From assembly GCF_028561335.1 (NCBI RefSeq), contig NZ_JAQQTG010000047.1:1-64000 (forward strand): a stretch of DNA of 64,000 bases, in the 5' to 3' direction. Below, in pieces: positions 19,460-27,366 of this stretch. The notes beneath the pieces were generated by a model, which saw only the letters and a program-made list of their open reading frames with translations, had not been told where the DNA came from and searched no databases. The stretch comes from Aequorivita todarodis (GTDB lineage: Bacteria > Bacteroidota > Bacteroidia > Flavobacteriales > Flavobacteriaceae). Numbering within the stretch: position 1 is the first letter of the stretch; the number at the start of each line of letters is the position of its first letter. The position numbers and the translations under genes are program-made.

Positions 19460-20650
19460 ATGAATTTACACGAATATCAGGGAAAAGAAATCTTAAACAG
19501 TTTTGGCGTTGAAATACAGCGCGGTATCGTGGCAACCACGCCAAAAGAGGCCGTGGAAGCCGCAAAAAAACTTACCGAACAAACCGGAACGGGCTGGCAC
19601 GTTATCAAAGCCCAAGTGCACGCCGGTGGCCGCGGAAAAGGTGGCGGTGTAAAACTTGCAAAAAACATACAGGAAGTTGAGGATATTGCCGGAAAAATCA
19701 TCGGGATGAACCTCGTTACCCCGCAAACTTCGGCTGAAGGAAAAAAAGTACACCAGGTCTTGGTTGCCGAAGATGTTTATTATCCCGGCGAGAGTGAGCC
19801 AAATGAATTTTATATGAGCGTGCTGTTAAATCGTTCCACAGGAAGAAATATGATTATGTATTCTACCGAGGGAGGGATGGATATTGAAACGGTTGCCGAG
19901 GAGACCCCACATTTAATTTTTACTGAAGAAATTGACCCAGCCGTAGGCCTTTTGGGCTTTCAGGCGCGAAGAGTGGCTTTCAACCTTGGTTTGGAAGGAA
20001 AGGCTTTTAAGGAGATGACGAAATTCGTTACCGCGCTTTACAAAGCTTACAATGAATCTGATTCTTCTCTTTTCGAAATTAATCCTGTTTTAAAAACCAG
20101 CGACGATAAAATTATCGCCGTTGATGCAAAAGTAAGTATTGACGACAATGCACTTTTTCGCCATAAGGATTATATGGCAATGCGCGACAAACGCGAAGAA
20201 AACCCAGTTGAGGTTGAAGCAAAAGAGAAGGGCTTGAATTACGTGGACCTCGACGGAAACGTTGGCTGTATGGTAAACGGTGCCGGACTTGCAATGGCAA
20301 CGATGGATCTTATTAAACAAGCCGGCGGGGAGCCCGCAAACTTCCTTGACGTAGGTGGAACTGCCGATGCCGAACGTGTGGAGGCTGCTTTCAAATTAAT
20401 CCTGAAAGACCCAAATGTAAAGGCGATCCTCATAAATATTTTTGGTGGAATTGTTCGTTGCGACCGTGTGGCCCAGGGTGTGATTGATGCCTATAAAAAT
20501 ATGGGAACCATCCACGTGCCAATCATTGTACGTTTGCAGGGAACAAATGCCGACATCGCAAAGAAACTGATTGACGACAGCGGCCTGGACGTACAAAGCG
20601 CTATTGAATTTCAGGAAGCCGCAGATAAAGTAAAAGCTGTGCTTTCTTAA
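19460..20650 (+). CDS. sucC: Succinyl-CoA synthetase (ADP-forming) beta subunit
   Basis: TCA-cycle enzyme subunit that couples succinyl-CoA cleavage to nucleotide triphosphate synthesis. The 396-residue length is typical. The N-terminal ATP-grasp domain starts MNLHEYQGKEIL with KAQVHAGGRGKGGG; the CoA-ligase domain carries GCMVNGAGLAMATMD and NIFGGIVRCD. The alpha subunit gene sucD is not adjacent, as is common in Bacteroidota. Its own promoter box and an intrinsic terminator suggest a monocistronic unit. Confidence 0.97.
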   Translation: MNLHEYQGKEILNSFGVEIQRGIVATTPKEAVEAAKKLTEQTGTGWHVIKAQVHAGGRGKGGGVKLAKNIQEVEDIAGKIIGMNLVTPQTSAEGKKVHQVLVAEDVYYPGESEPNEFYMSVLLNRSTGRNMIMYSTEGGMDIETVAEETPHLIFTEEIDPAVGLLGFQARRVAFNLGLEGKAFKEMTKFVTALYKAYNESDSSLFEINPVLKTSDDKIIAVDAKVSIDDNALFRHKDYMAMRDKREENPVEVEAKEKGLNYVDLDGNVGCMVNGAGLAMATMDLIKQAGGEPANFLDVGGTADAERVEAAFKLILKDPNVKAILINIFGGIVRCDRVAQGVIDAYKNMGTIHVPIIVRLQGTNADIAKKLIDDSGLDVQSAIEFQEAADKVKAVLS

Positions 20651-20670
20651 AAATTAATAATTTACATAAA

Positions 20671-20702
20671 GGCCCTTCGCACCTAGCAAGGGTCTTTTTT
20701 TT
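20671..20702 (+). terminator. Intrinsic terminator of sucC
   Basis: Arms GGCCCTT and AAGGGTC (one G-T wobble) flank a ten-base loop and are followed by eight T, 21 bp after the sucC stop. Confidence 0.85.
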
Positions 20703-20713
20703 GAATTTTAGTT

Positions 20714-21109
20714 ATGGAGAAAAATCCCAAATCTCTTTTAAGTGATTTAATAAATATGGTCATGGCCGACGGGAAAATAAAAACTTCAGAAATAGAATTT
20801 ATTAAGAAATTGGCCAAACGAATGGATATTTCAAATACGGAACTTCTTGCCCTTTTTGAAAATCCGCAGCCCTCGCGCCCCGTTTATAGTGAAGTTGAAC
20901 GCATCACCCATTTCTATAAATTGATTTTGATGATGAAGATTGACAACGAAACGCATGAAACCGAAATAGTGGCATTAAAAAATTTCGGATTAAAAATGGG
21001 CATCCGCCCTATTGTCGCCGATCAAATTCTGAAAAAGCTGGAACAGTCTGAAGAAAAAATGGTGCCCGCGGAGGAGCTGTTGAAAATTTTCAAAATATAT
21101 TACAACTAA
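20714..21109 (+). CDS. TerB-like helical protein
   Basis: A 131-residue all-helical protein of the TerB (tellurite resistance protein B-like) superfamily, recognised from LLSDLINMVMADGKIKTSEIEF and FIKKLAKRMDIS near the N-terminus. TerB domains bind metal at acidic clusters and sit at the membrane in stress complexes, but the specific role here is unknown. Its TAA overlaps the stop codon of the convergent DUF2254 gene by 3-4 bp. Confidence 0.7.
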   Translation: MEKNPKSLLSDLINMVMADGKIKTSEIEFIKKLAKRMDISNTELLALFENPQPSRPVYSEVERITHFYKLILMMKIDNETHETEIVALKNFGLKMGIRPIVADQILKKLEQSEEKMVPAEELLKIFKIYYN

Positions 21110-22380
21110 CCTCGCGTCATTTTCTCAATAGAAGCGATATCTTTTTTTGAAGTGAATGAACTTTTTGCCTGCTCCAAAAGGGTTTTCATTTCTTCCTGTA
21201 TCGCAATGATATACGCTGTTTCCGCGGCTGGTTGTTTTTGAAGATAATCCAGCATCCAAAATAACTTCTGGACCATGATCGGATCGTGCTTACAATAGGT
21301 CCGTAGCGATGCCATCACATTATACAAAAGCTCATTAAAGGTCACAACCGCCAGCCGTAGCGTTGGCTTTTCTTCGTGGACAATAATCCCATTGTCATTT
21401 TTTTGCATTCTCAAAGCAAAAATAGCGGTTAAATAGTCAATGGCGTTAATGGCCGTTCCGGGATCGTTTATACCTGGCGACATCGCTTTCACGGCTATCT
21501 CGGTAATTTGCTTAAAAGCCAGGATATAATTGTCCTCCACCAATTCCCCACGCGCAAAACTGATATTTGAAATTATGGACTCAACTACCTTTTCATCCAA
21601 CTCCTTTTCCGATTTTAAAAAAACCGAATTCCCAAGTACAAATAGCCCCTTGGGCACGGTTATATACAGCTTGGTTTCTTCATCTTCACAAATTTTTAGA
21701 ATATTCTTTATGGAAATGTTTTGAAAATAACCACTTCGCCCTGCTTGGTATTCGTGCCAACCGGCCGTATCGGGAAACGTCTTGGCTTGTCCTTTTTCAG
21801 AGGCAATTAGCTTTTGAAGTCTCTTTTCAGCTTCTTCAAAAATGGTGTCCAAAATATTGCTGATCTGAATGCTTTGTGAAATATTATGAATAAAATAAAT
21901 AAAGGCCACCAAGCAAACAATGGTAAGGGCAATTCCCAAAAGCACTGAAAAACCCGGCAGTGTATATTTTTTTTCACTCGGCTCAATGGAAAAAAGGGTG
22001 AAAATACTGTAAAGAATCGTCGCTAAATAAATCCCCAATATCAATTGATGCCGTTTATCGCTTATCAATCCCGGAAGCAATCGCGGCGAATAATTATTGG
22101 AAGCCTGGCTGAGCAGCAACATAACCATGGAGAAGCTAAAGACCATCAACGAAATGAGCCCACCAAGACAAGCACTGAGCACTGTTAGCGCAGTATCGCC
22201 ATCCTCCACCATTAACAGCGGGAATACGTCCATTATTTTTCTGGAAATACCGTGCTGCTCCAAATAAATCATCAAAAGCGCGACCAAAAAACCTGAAAAT
22301 GCCAACAAGGTTGGATAAAAAGCAATCTTGCTCTCAACCGTGTTGAAGAAATCGGAAATACGAATAAAGATTTTTTTCAT
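21106..22380 (-). CDS. DUF2254 family membrane protein
   Basis: A 424-residue inner-membrane protein with about four membrane segments in the first 185 residues (FYPTLLAFSGFLVALLMIY, SACLGGLISLMVFSFSMVM, LILGIYLATILYSIFTLF, VLLGIALTIVCLVAFIYFI). A cytoplasmic C-terminal region includes the conserved KAMSPGINDPGTAINAIDYL motif of DUF2254. Function unknown. It stands alone on the minus strand; its stop codon overlaps the TerB-like gene tail-to-tail. Confidence 0.87.
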   Translation of the reverse strand: MKKIFIRISDFFNTVESKIAFYPTLLAFSGFLVALLMIYLEQHGISRKIMDVFPLLMVEDGDTALTVLSACLGGLISLMVFSFSMVMLLLSQASNNYSPRLLPGLISDKRHQLILGIYLATILYSIFTLFSIEPSEKKYTLPGFSVLLGIALTIVCLVAFIYFIHNISQSIQISNILDTIFEEAEKRLQKLIASEKGQAKTFPDTAGWHEYQAGRSGYFQNISIKNILKICEDEETKLYITVPKGLFVLGNSVFLKSEKELDEKVVESIISNISFARGELVEDNYILAFKQITEIAVKAMSPGINDPGTAINAIDYLTAIFALRMQKNDNGIIVHEEKPTLRLAVVTFNELLYNVMASLRTYCKHDPIMVQKLFWMLDYLQKQPAAETAYIIAIQEEMKTLLEQAKSSFTSKKDIASIEKMTRG

Positions 22381-22587
22381 AACAATCGGTTAGTGTATTT
22401 TAAAATTAAGGAAAGGCCGCCTTAATATTCTTAATATTGAATTAAATGTTCCATCCCCCAACAAATCAACCGACAAAACGTCATTAAAAATATACACATA
22501 TCAGCCAAAATGTCCTGATTTATCACTTGGAATTGTTATTGACTATCTATTGAAAAATTTAGTCAAAAACTTAAACAATATTTAGAG

Positions 22588-23022
22588 ATGAAGACAGTTA
22601 ATAAAAACAGTATTTGGTTGCCGGGCCTTTTGGATAATTTTCTTTTTGACAACAAGCTGGATGCGTTTAAAAACAATTATGAAACATTTAGCATTCCTAC
22701 AGTAAATATTATTGAAAATTTACCGAATTTTGTAGTCGAATTGGCTGCACCTGGATTACAGAAAGAAGATTTCACCATTGAGGTTGAGGAAGATACAATG
22801 AAAATCGCTTCCAAAAAGATAGAAACGAACAAAGAAGAAACCAATGATTTTTCCTTTATAAGAAGGGAGTTTAATTACAAGAGTTTTGAACGTTCTTTCA
22901 AACTTCCTGAGAACATTAAAGTTGAAGATATTCAGGCCAGTTACGAAAATGGAGTCCTTCGGGTTACCATTCCAAAAATGGAAGAAAAGCAAGCATTGAA
23001 GAAAATGGTTGAGATTTCATAA
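22588..23022 (+). CDS. Small heat shock protein (Hsp20/IbpA family)
   Basis: A 144-residue cytosolic ATP-independent chaperone that holds unfolding proteins. The alpha-crystallin domain spans about 35-135, starting PTVNIIENLPNFVVELAAPG, with RREFNYKSFERSFKLPENI and the ENGVLRVTIPK motif near its end. The 206-bp upstream gap holds no recognised heat-shock element, only a weak -24/-12-like sequence. An intrinsic terminator follows. Confidence 0.94.
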   Translation: MKTVNKNSIWLPGLLDNFLFDNKLDAFKNNYETFSIPTVNIIENLPNFVVELAAPGLQKEDFTIEVEEDTMKIASKKIETNKEETNDFSFIRREFNYKSFERSFKLPENIKVEDIQASYENGVLRVTIPKMEEKQALKKMVEIS

Positions 23023-23055
23023 TTGAAATTTAATTTGGTTAGTTAGTTGAAAATG

Positions 23056-23088
23056 ACCGCGTGCTACTCAATCGGTACGCGGTTTTTT
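23056..23088 (+). terminator. Intrinsic terminator of the hsp20 gene
   Basis: Perfect seven-bp arms ACCGCGT/ACGCGGT flank a 14-base loop and run into six T, 34 bp after the stop. Confidence 0.87.
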
Positions 23089-23095
23089 CTTGGGG

Positions 23096-23950
23096 TCACT
23101 TCGGCCCCCTTCTCCTTCGCCCTCCCGTACTTTTTTGCTCCCTCTTTAAATTCCGCTCCGCTTGCCTTTTCTTTTCAGGTTTTAGTGTCTCTACCGCTTT
23201 TTCCCGGCCATCTTTTTGGTAAACCTTTGGCAATCCGTCGCTATCCTTTACCGAATCTTTCAGGGTTTTCAGTTCTTCCGCAGTAAGGTCGCGCCACTGC
23301 CCTTCGGGCAAATCGCCCAATTCCAGATTCATTATCCGAATTCGTTGCAAGGCCACAACTTCATACCCCAAATATTCACACATTCTGCGTATCTGCCTAT
23401 TTAAGCCCTGTACCAATACAATCCGGAATTCAAACCTGCTTATCCGTTCCACTTTACAGCGTTTGGTTACCGTGTCCAAAATAGGGATTCCGGAGCCCAT
23501 CCGTTTTAGAAATTCATCGGTAACGGGCCTATCCACTTTTACAATATATTCCTTTTCGTGTTTGTTGCCGGCGCGCAGAATCTTGTTTACAATATCGCCT
23601 TCATTGGTCAACAATAGTAGGCCCGAACTGGGCTTATCCAATCTTCCCACGGGGAAAATACGTTCGGGATGGTTTATAAAATCCACCACATTATCATCAA
23701 AACGGGTATCGGTTGTACAGGTAATCCCCACGGGTTTGTTCAGCATTATATAGACTTCGGCAGTATTTTCCTTGATGAGTTTTCCGTCCACACGAACCTC
23801 ATCATTGGGCATTACCCGATCTCCCAGCCCACTCTTTTCGCCATTTACGGTTACGCGGCCTTTTTCAATTAAGGTATCGGCCTCGCGGCGCGAACAGTAG
23901 CCGCTATCGCTGATTGCTTTGTTTAGTCGGACGGAATCTGGATGGTGCAT
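23096..23950 (-). CDS. rluF: 23S rRNA pseudouridine synthase, RluF family
   Basis: A 284-residue enzyme of the RsuA/RluB/E/F group that isomerises uridine in 23S rRNA. It has an N-terminal S4 RNA-binding domain ([18 protein letters not shown]) and the catalytic domain with the nucleophile Asp in [18 protein letters not shown]. The basic pattern KNIVxVQG is seen here as [17 protein letters not shown] Lys/Arg-rich C-terminal tail of about 50 residues extends it beyond E. coli RluF. Heptamer repeats fill the gap between it and uvrB upstream. Confidence 0.9.
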   Translation of the reverse strand: MHHPDSVRLNKAISDSGYCSRREADTLIEKGRVTVNGEKSGLGDRVMPNDEVRVDGKLIKENTAEVYIMLNKPVGITCTTDTRFDDNVVDFINHPERIFPVGRLDKPSSGLLLLTNEGDIVNKILRAGNKHEKEYIVKVDRPVTDEFLKRMGSGIPILDTVTKRCKVERISRFEFRIVLVQGLNRQIRRMCEYLGYEVVALQRIRIMNLELGDLPEGQWRDLTAEELKTLKDSVKDSDGLPKVYQKDGREKAVETLKPEKKRQAERNLKREQKSTGGRRRRGPK

Positions 23951-23956
23951 ATTTTT

Positions 23957-24046
23957 AGTGTTCAGTGTTCAGTGTTCAGTAAATCAGTACGCAGTGGTTA
24001 AATTCAGGGCTCCGTATTGAATTTTGAACCTTAAATCTTGAATTTT
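23957..24046. repeat. Heptamer-register array filling the rluF-uvrB gap
   Basis: Three perfect AGTGTTC units (23957-23977) are followed in the same 7-bp register by AGTAAAT, CAGTACG, CAGTGGT and others. The end of the gap reads CGTATTG, AATTTTG, AACCTTA, AATCTTG, AATTTTT. The array starts 7 bp from the rluF ATG and reaches the uvrB stop codon. The middle units are degenerate. Confidence 0.65.
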
Positions 24047-26044
24047 TTATACTTCCCCCAATTGTTTTTGATATGTTTTAATTTTATCCCGCAACTTGGC
24101 GGCCATCATAAAATCGAGATCTTTGGCGGCTGTTTCCATGGCTTTGCGGGTGTCGCGGATTTTCTTTTCTATCTGTGCCTTGGTCAAATATTCCACTTCC
24201 GATTCGGCGGCGAGGGTTTCGGCATTTTCAAAAGTATAAGCCTCCTGTTTCGATTTCGTCAATGAGTTTTCAAATGATTTTTTTATCTGCGTTGGCGTAA
24301 TGCCGTGCTCTTGGTTATAGGCAATCTGCTTTTCCCTTTTGTAATTCGTGCTATCAATCGTTTTTTGCATACTGTTGGTTATTTTATCGGCATACATAAT
24401 TGCTTTTCCGTTCAGGTTTCGCGCGGCGCGGCCCACGGTTTGGGTCAGGGAGCGCTCGCTTCTTAAAAATCCTTCCTTGTCCGCATCCAAGATTGCAACC
24501 AAAGAAACTTCAGGTAAATCCAAGCCTTCCCGCAAAAGGTTTACGCCAACCAGAACATCAAAAAGACCAAGGCGTAAATCCTGCATAATCTCCACACGTT
24601 CCAAGGTGTCCACATCACTGTGAATGTAACGGGTCCTGATTTGTACCCGAATTAAATATTTGGTCAATTCCTCCGCCATTCTTTTGGTCAACGTGGTTAC
24701 CAAAACGCGTTCGTCTTTCTCTACCCGCAATTGGATTTCCTCCAACAAATCGTCAATCTGGTTTAGGCTCGGGCGCACTTCAATGGGCGGATCCAGCAAA
24801 CCTGTGGGACGGATAATCTGTTCCACATACACGCCGCCGCTTTTTTCCAATTCGTAATCGGCCGGCGTGGCGCTTACGTAGATTACTTGGTTTTGCAGGG
24901 CTTCAAATTCCTCAAACTTTAGCGGACGGTTATCCATCGCGGCGGGCAATCTGAAGCCATATTCCACCAAGTTTTCCTTTCGGGAACGGTCGCCGCCATA
25001 CATCGCGCCTACCTGAGGAATGGTTACGTGGCTCTCATCCACCACCATCAAATAATCCTTTGGAAAGTAATCCAGCAAACAGAACGGGCGTGTACCGGGC
25101 AGGCGCTGGTCCAAGTAGCGCGAATAGTTTTCTATCCCACTGCAATAGCCGAGTTCGCGTATCATTTCAAGGTCGAAATTGGTACGCTCGTCAAGACGTT
25201 TTGCTTCCAGATGTTTTCCTATTTCCTTAAAATATTCCACTTGTTTTACCAAATCGTCCTGAATCTGGTGGATGGCGCCCTGTATCACATCAGGCGAAGT
25301 CACGAACATATTTGCCGGATAAATATTGAGTCGGTCGTATTTTGCTTTTATGTTGTTATTCAATGGGTCAAAGACTTCTATTTCTTCAATTTCATCGCCG
25401 AAAAAGTGGATTCTGAAAGCATCATCGGCATACCCCGGGTACACATCCACCGTATCGCCCTTTATGCGGAAACGCCCGTGGTTGAATTCCGCTTCGGTAC
25501 GGGAATAGAGGCTTTGTACCAAACGGTGCAACAACTTGGTGCGGGAAATGATCTGCCCTTTTTCCAAACTGATTACGTTTTTCTGAAATTCCGCAGGGTT
25601 CCCGATACCGTACAGGCAGGAAACCGAGGAAACCACCAGCACATCCCTCCTGCCCGAGAGCAATGACGAAGTGGTGCTAAGGCGCATTTTTTCAATCTCT
25701 TCGTTGATAGATAGATCCTTTTCAATGTATGTTCCGCTACTCGGGATAAACGCTTCGGGCTGGTAATAATCGTAGTAGGAAACAAAGTACTCCACCGCAT
25801 TTTCGGGGAAGAGGTTTTTAAACTCTGTGTACAACTGTGCCGCAAGGGTTTTGTTGTGCGCCAAAACCAGGGTTGGTTTTTGCACCTGCTGCACCACATT
25901 GCCCACGGTAAAGGTTTTTCCGGAGCCGGTAACGCCCAGTAGGGTTTGGTATTTTTCGCCGGCATCCAAGCCTTCCACCAAGGCTTTTATGGCTTGGGGC
26001 TGGTCGCCGGCAGGTTGAAAATCTGTGGCTATTTTAAAGTTCAT
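24047..26044 (-). CDS. uvrB: UvrABC system protein B
   Basis: Helicase-like damage-verification subunit of nucleotide excision repair; it receives DNA from UvrA and recruits UvrC. The 665-residue product has the Walker A motif GVTGSGKTFT near residue 40, the beta-hairpin region YYDYYQPEAF, motif II VVDESHVTIPQ, and motifs V-VI with GVNLLREGLDLPEV and QTVGRAARN. The C-terminal UVR domain (KAQIEKKIRDTRKAM to KLRDKIKTYQ) binds UvrC. It has its own -7 promoter box. Confidence 0.98.
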   Translation of the reverse strand: MNFKIATDFQPAGDQPQAIKALVEGLDAGEKYQTLLGVTGSGKTFTVGNVVQQVQKPTLVLAHNKTLAAQLYTEFKNLFPENAVEYFVSYYDYYQPEAFIPSSGTYIEKDLSINEEIEKMRLSTTSSLLSGRRDVLVVSSVSCLYGIGNPAEFQKNVISLEKGQIISRTKLLHRLVQSLYSRTEAEFNHGRFRIKGDTVDVYPGYADDAFRIHFFGDEIEEIEVFDPLNNNIKAKYDRLNIYPANMFVTSPDVIQGAIHQIQDDLVKQVEYFKEIGKHLEAKRLDERTNFDLEMIRELGYCSGIENYSRYLDQRLPGTRPFCLLDYFPKDYLMVVDESHVTIPQVGAMYGGDRSRKENLVEYGFRLPAAMDNRPLKFEEFEALQNQVIYVSATPADYELEKSGGVYVEQIIRPTGLLDPPIEVRPSLNQIDDLLEEIQLRVEKDERVLVTTLTKRMAEELTKYLIRVQIRTRYIHSDVDTLERVEIMQDLRLGLFDVLVGVNLLREGLDLPEVSLVAILDADKEGFLRSERSLTQTVGRAARNLNGKAIMYADKITNSMQKTIDSTNYKREKQIAYNQEHGITPTQIKKSFENSLTKSKQEAYTFENAETLAAESEVEYLTKAQIEKKIRDTRKAMETAAKDLDFMMAAKLRDKIKTYQKQLGEV

Positions 26045-26065
26045 GGATTCTTTTTCATTGCTTTA

Positions 26066-26073
26066 CAAAAGTA
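26066..26073 (-). promoter_or_regulatory. -7 promoter box of uvrB
   Basis: The minus strand reads TACTTTTG, a full TAnnTTTG match, 21 bp before the uvrB ATG. No LexA-type palindrome was recognised nearby. Confidence 0.55.
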
Positions 26074-26116
26074 ATGAAAATAGCTGTGAGACTTGAGGTG
26101 TAACTACTGTTTGTGG

Positions 26117-26137
26117 GCACACGTTGCAAACGTGCGC
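26117..26137. repeat. Palindrome GCACACGTT-GCA-AACGTGCGC
   Basis: Nine-bp inverted arms with one mismatch around a three-base loop, in the gap between the uvrB start and the end of the SnoaL-like gene. There is no T-tract, so it resembles a dispersed extragenic palindrome rather than a terminator. Confidence 0.5.
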
Positions 26138-26140
26138 TAA

Positions 26141-26518
26141 CTAGGGCGTATTCTTGTCAAATGTCAGCGTATCGAAGAAAATGGTTAATGAAGTTAGTTT
26201 TCCGTCTTTAGCAGTCCAAACTTCCGCTACATCTCCGTTTATTTTTTTGCCATTGGGAAATTGATAATCGTAATTTCCAATCACACAGGCATTGTCTCCA
26301 TCCACAATCATTGTTTTTACTCGCATTTCTTGAAAAATACGTGAAAATCGATTTATGACTGCAATGTATCCATCTTTTCCTATTATCGGAACTCGGTTTG
26401 TCATATCTCCGCCAATATATTTGAAGTCGTCCGCAATTACACTTTCCCAACCTTCCTTTATTGCAAAACCTTTGTAGTAGGTTTCCAAAAGTTCTTTTGT
26501 TGTTTTTGGATTTTCCAT
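26141..26518 (-). CDS. SnoaL-like / NTF2-fold protein
   Basis: A 125-residue cone-shaped alpha+beta barrel protein of the SnoaL-like/DUF4440 type. The pattern is TTKELLETYYKGF, then VIADDFKYIGGDMTNRVPI, then VIGNYDYQFPNGKKI, then VAEVWTAKDGKL. Members are isomerases, dehydratases or small-molecule binders; the substrate here is not predictable. It is divergent from the HxlR regulator, with two operator-like repeats between, so it is the probable regulated target. Confidence 0.75.
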   Translation of the reverse strand: MENPKTTKELLETYYKGFAIKEGWESVIADDFKYIGGDMTNRVPIIGKDGYIAVINRFSRIFQEMRVKTMIVDGDNACVIGNYDYQFPNGKKINGDVAEVWTAKDGKLTSLTIFFDTLTFDKNTP

Positions 26519-26546
26519 TTTTTAGAAGTTTTAAGTTTATTACATT

Positions 26547-26564
26547 TGTTATTGCATTTTGCAA
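26547..26564. promoter_or_regulatory. Operator-like site 1 (TGTTATTGCATTTTGCAA)
   Basis: It contains the palindrome TTGCA-TTT-TGCAA. The 18-bp site recurs 36 bp away with 15 of 18 bases identical. It lies between the divergent SnoaL-like and HxlR genes, starting 29 bp from the SnoaL start codon. The HxlR protein is the obvious candidate ligand. Confidence 0.6.
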
Positions 26565-26582
26565 CAACCACAAATATACAAA

Positions 26583-26600
26583 TGTTATTGCAAATCGCAA
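26583..26600. promoter_or_regulatory. Operator-like site 2 (TGTTATTGCAAATCGCAA)
   Basis: Second copy of the 18-bp site, with the weaker palindrome TTGC-AAATC-GCAA, 19 bp before the HxlR ATG at 26619. Together the sites suggest repression of both divergent genes. Confidence 0.6.
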
Positions 26601-26618
26601 GTGCTTAAAATTTTAGAT

Positions 26619-27026
26619 ATGAAAAAGAATAGGTCGGATTGTCCAATCAGTTGTTCGTTAGACGTTTTCGGTGATAAATGGTCATTGTTAATAATCAGGG
26701 ATATTATGCTCCGCGGGAAGTTATCCTATAGCGAATTTTTGAAATCAGAGGAAAAAATTGCCACAAATATTCTTGTCAATCGATTAAATATTCTTGAGGC
26801 AGAAAATATTTTGTCCAAAAAAGTTTCTCCCGAAAATAAGTCGAAGTTTATTTACAGTTTGACAGAAAAGGGAATTGACTTACTTCCGATTGTTATTGAG
26901 ATAATGGATTGGGGGGCAAAGTACAATGAAAACAGTCCGAGAAGGGAACTCGGCAAACAAATCCAAAAGAACAAATCAAAAGTCGTTTCCGAATATCTTG
27001 AAAAGCTGAAGGTTGAATTTGGTTAG
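26619..27026 (+). CDS. HxlR family transcriptional regulator
   Basis: A 135-residue winged-helix regulator. The HxlR signature is clear: CPISCSLDVFGDKWSLLII, then RDIMLRGKLSYSEFLKSEEKI, then ATNILVNRLNILEAENIL. The Cys near position 8 aligns with the redox- or aldehyde-reactive cysteine of some HxlR proteins. The frame is open to 26559, but that part overlaps both operator-like sites; ATG 26619 gives the family N-terminus. Divergent from the SnoaL-like gene, its likely target. Confidence 0.88.
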   Translation: MKKNRSDCPISCSLDVFGDKWSLLIIRDIMLRGKLSYSEFLKSEEKIATNILVNRLNILEAENILSKKVSPENKSKFIYSLTEKGIDLLPIVIEIMDWGAKYNENSPRRELGKQIQKNKSKVVSEYLEKLKVEFG

Positions 27027-27133
27027 CCGTTCGTTTTTTCGTATTGCGACCAACCTGGGGATAAAAACAACTGTTACTTTTATTCCACTTAGATGGTTAA
27101 ATTGATTATCTCCAAATATACTCAAAAACCAAA

Positions 27134-27232
27134 CTACTTCCCCACCACCGCCATTAAGGTTTCCTTCTTAGGCTTCAATGTTTTATTTTCCTTCTCCAGA
27201 GAAAAAACCGCTCCTACAAAGGCGCAGAACAT
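27134..27232 (-). other. Possible short ORF or gene remnant in a 340-bp gap
   Basis: The 27027-27366 gap between HxlR and the FHA-protease gene has no clear gene. One minus-strand frame encodes 32 residues (MFCAFVGAVFSLEKEN then KTLKPKKETLMAVVGK and stop), with a hydrophobic start and basic end. It could be the tail of a decayed gene or chance. No other structure was recognised in the gap. Confidence 0.2.
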
Positions 27233-27366
27233 TTAATTTAGAAATAAATCCCTATTTGAATGATGACATTTTTCCGATTTTCCGATATATGATTGTAAAG
27301 TGGAAATGAGTAAACAGCATTCCCAACTTTTTACGAATCAATTCTAACCAATTAAATCTAAACACA

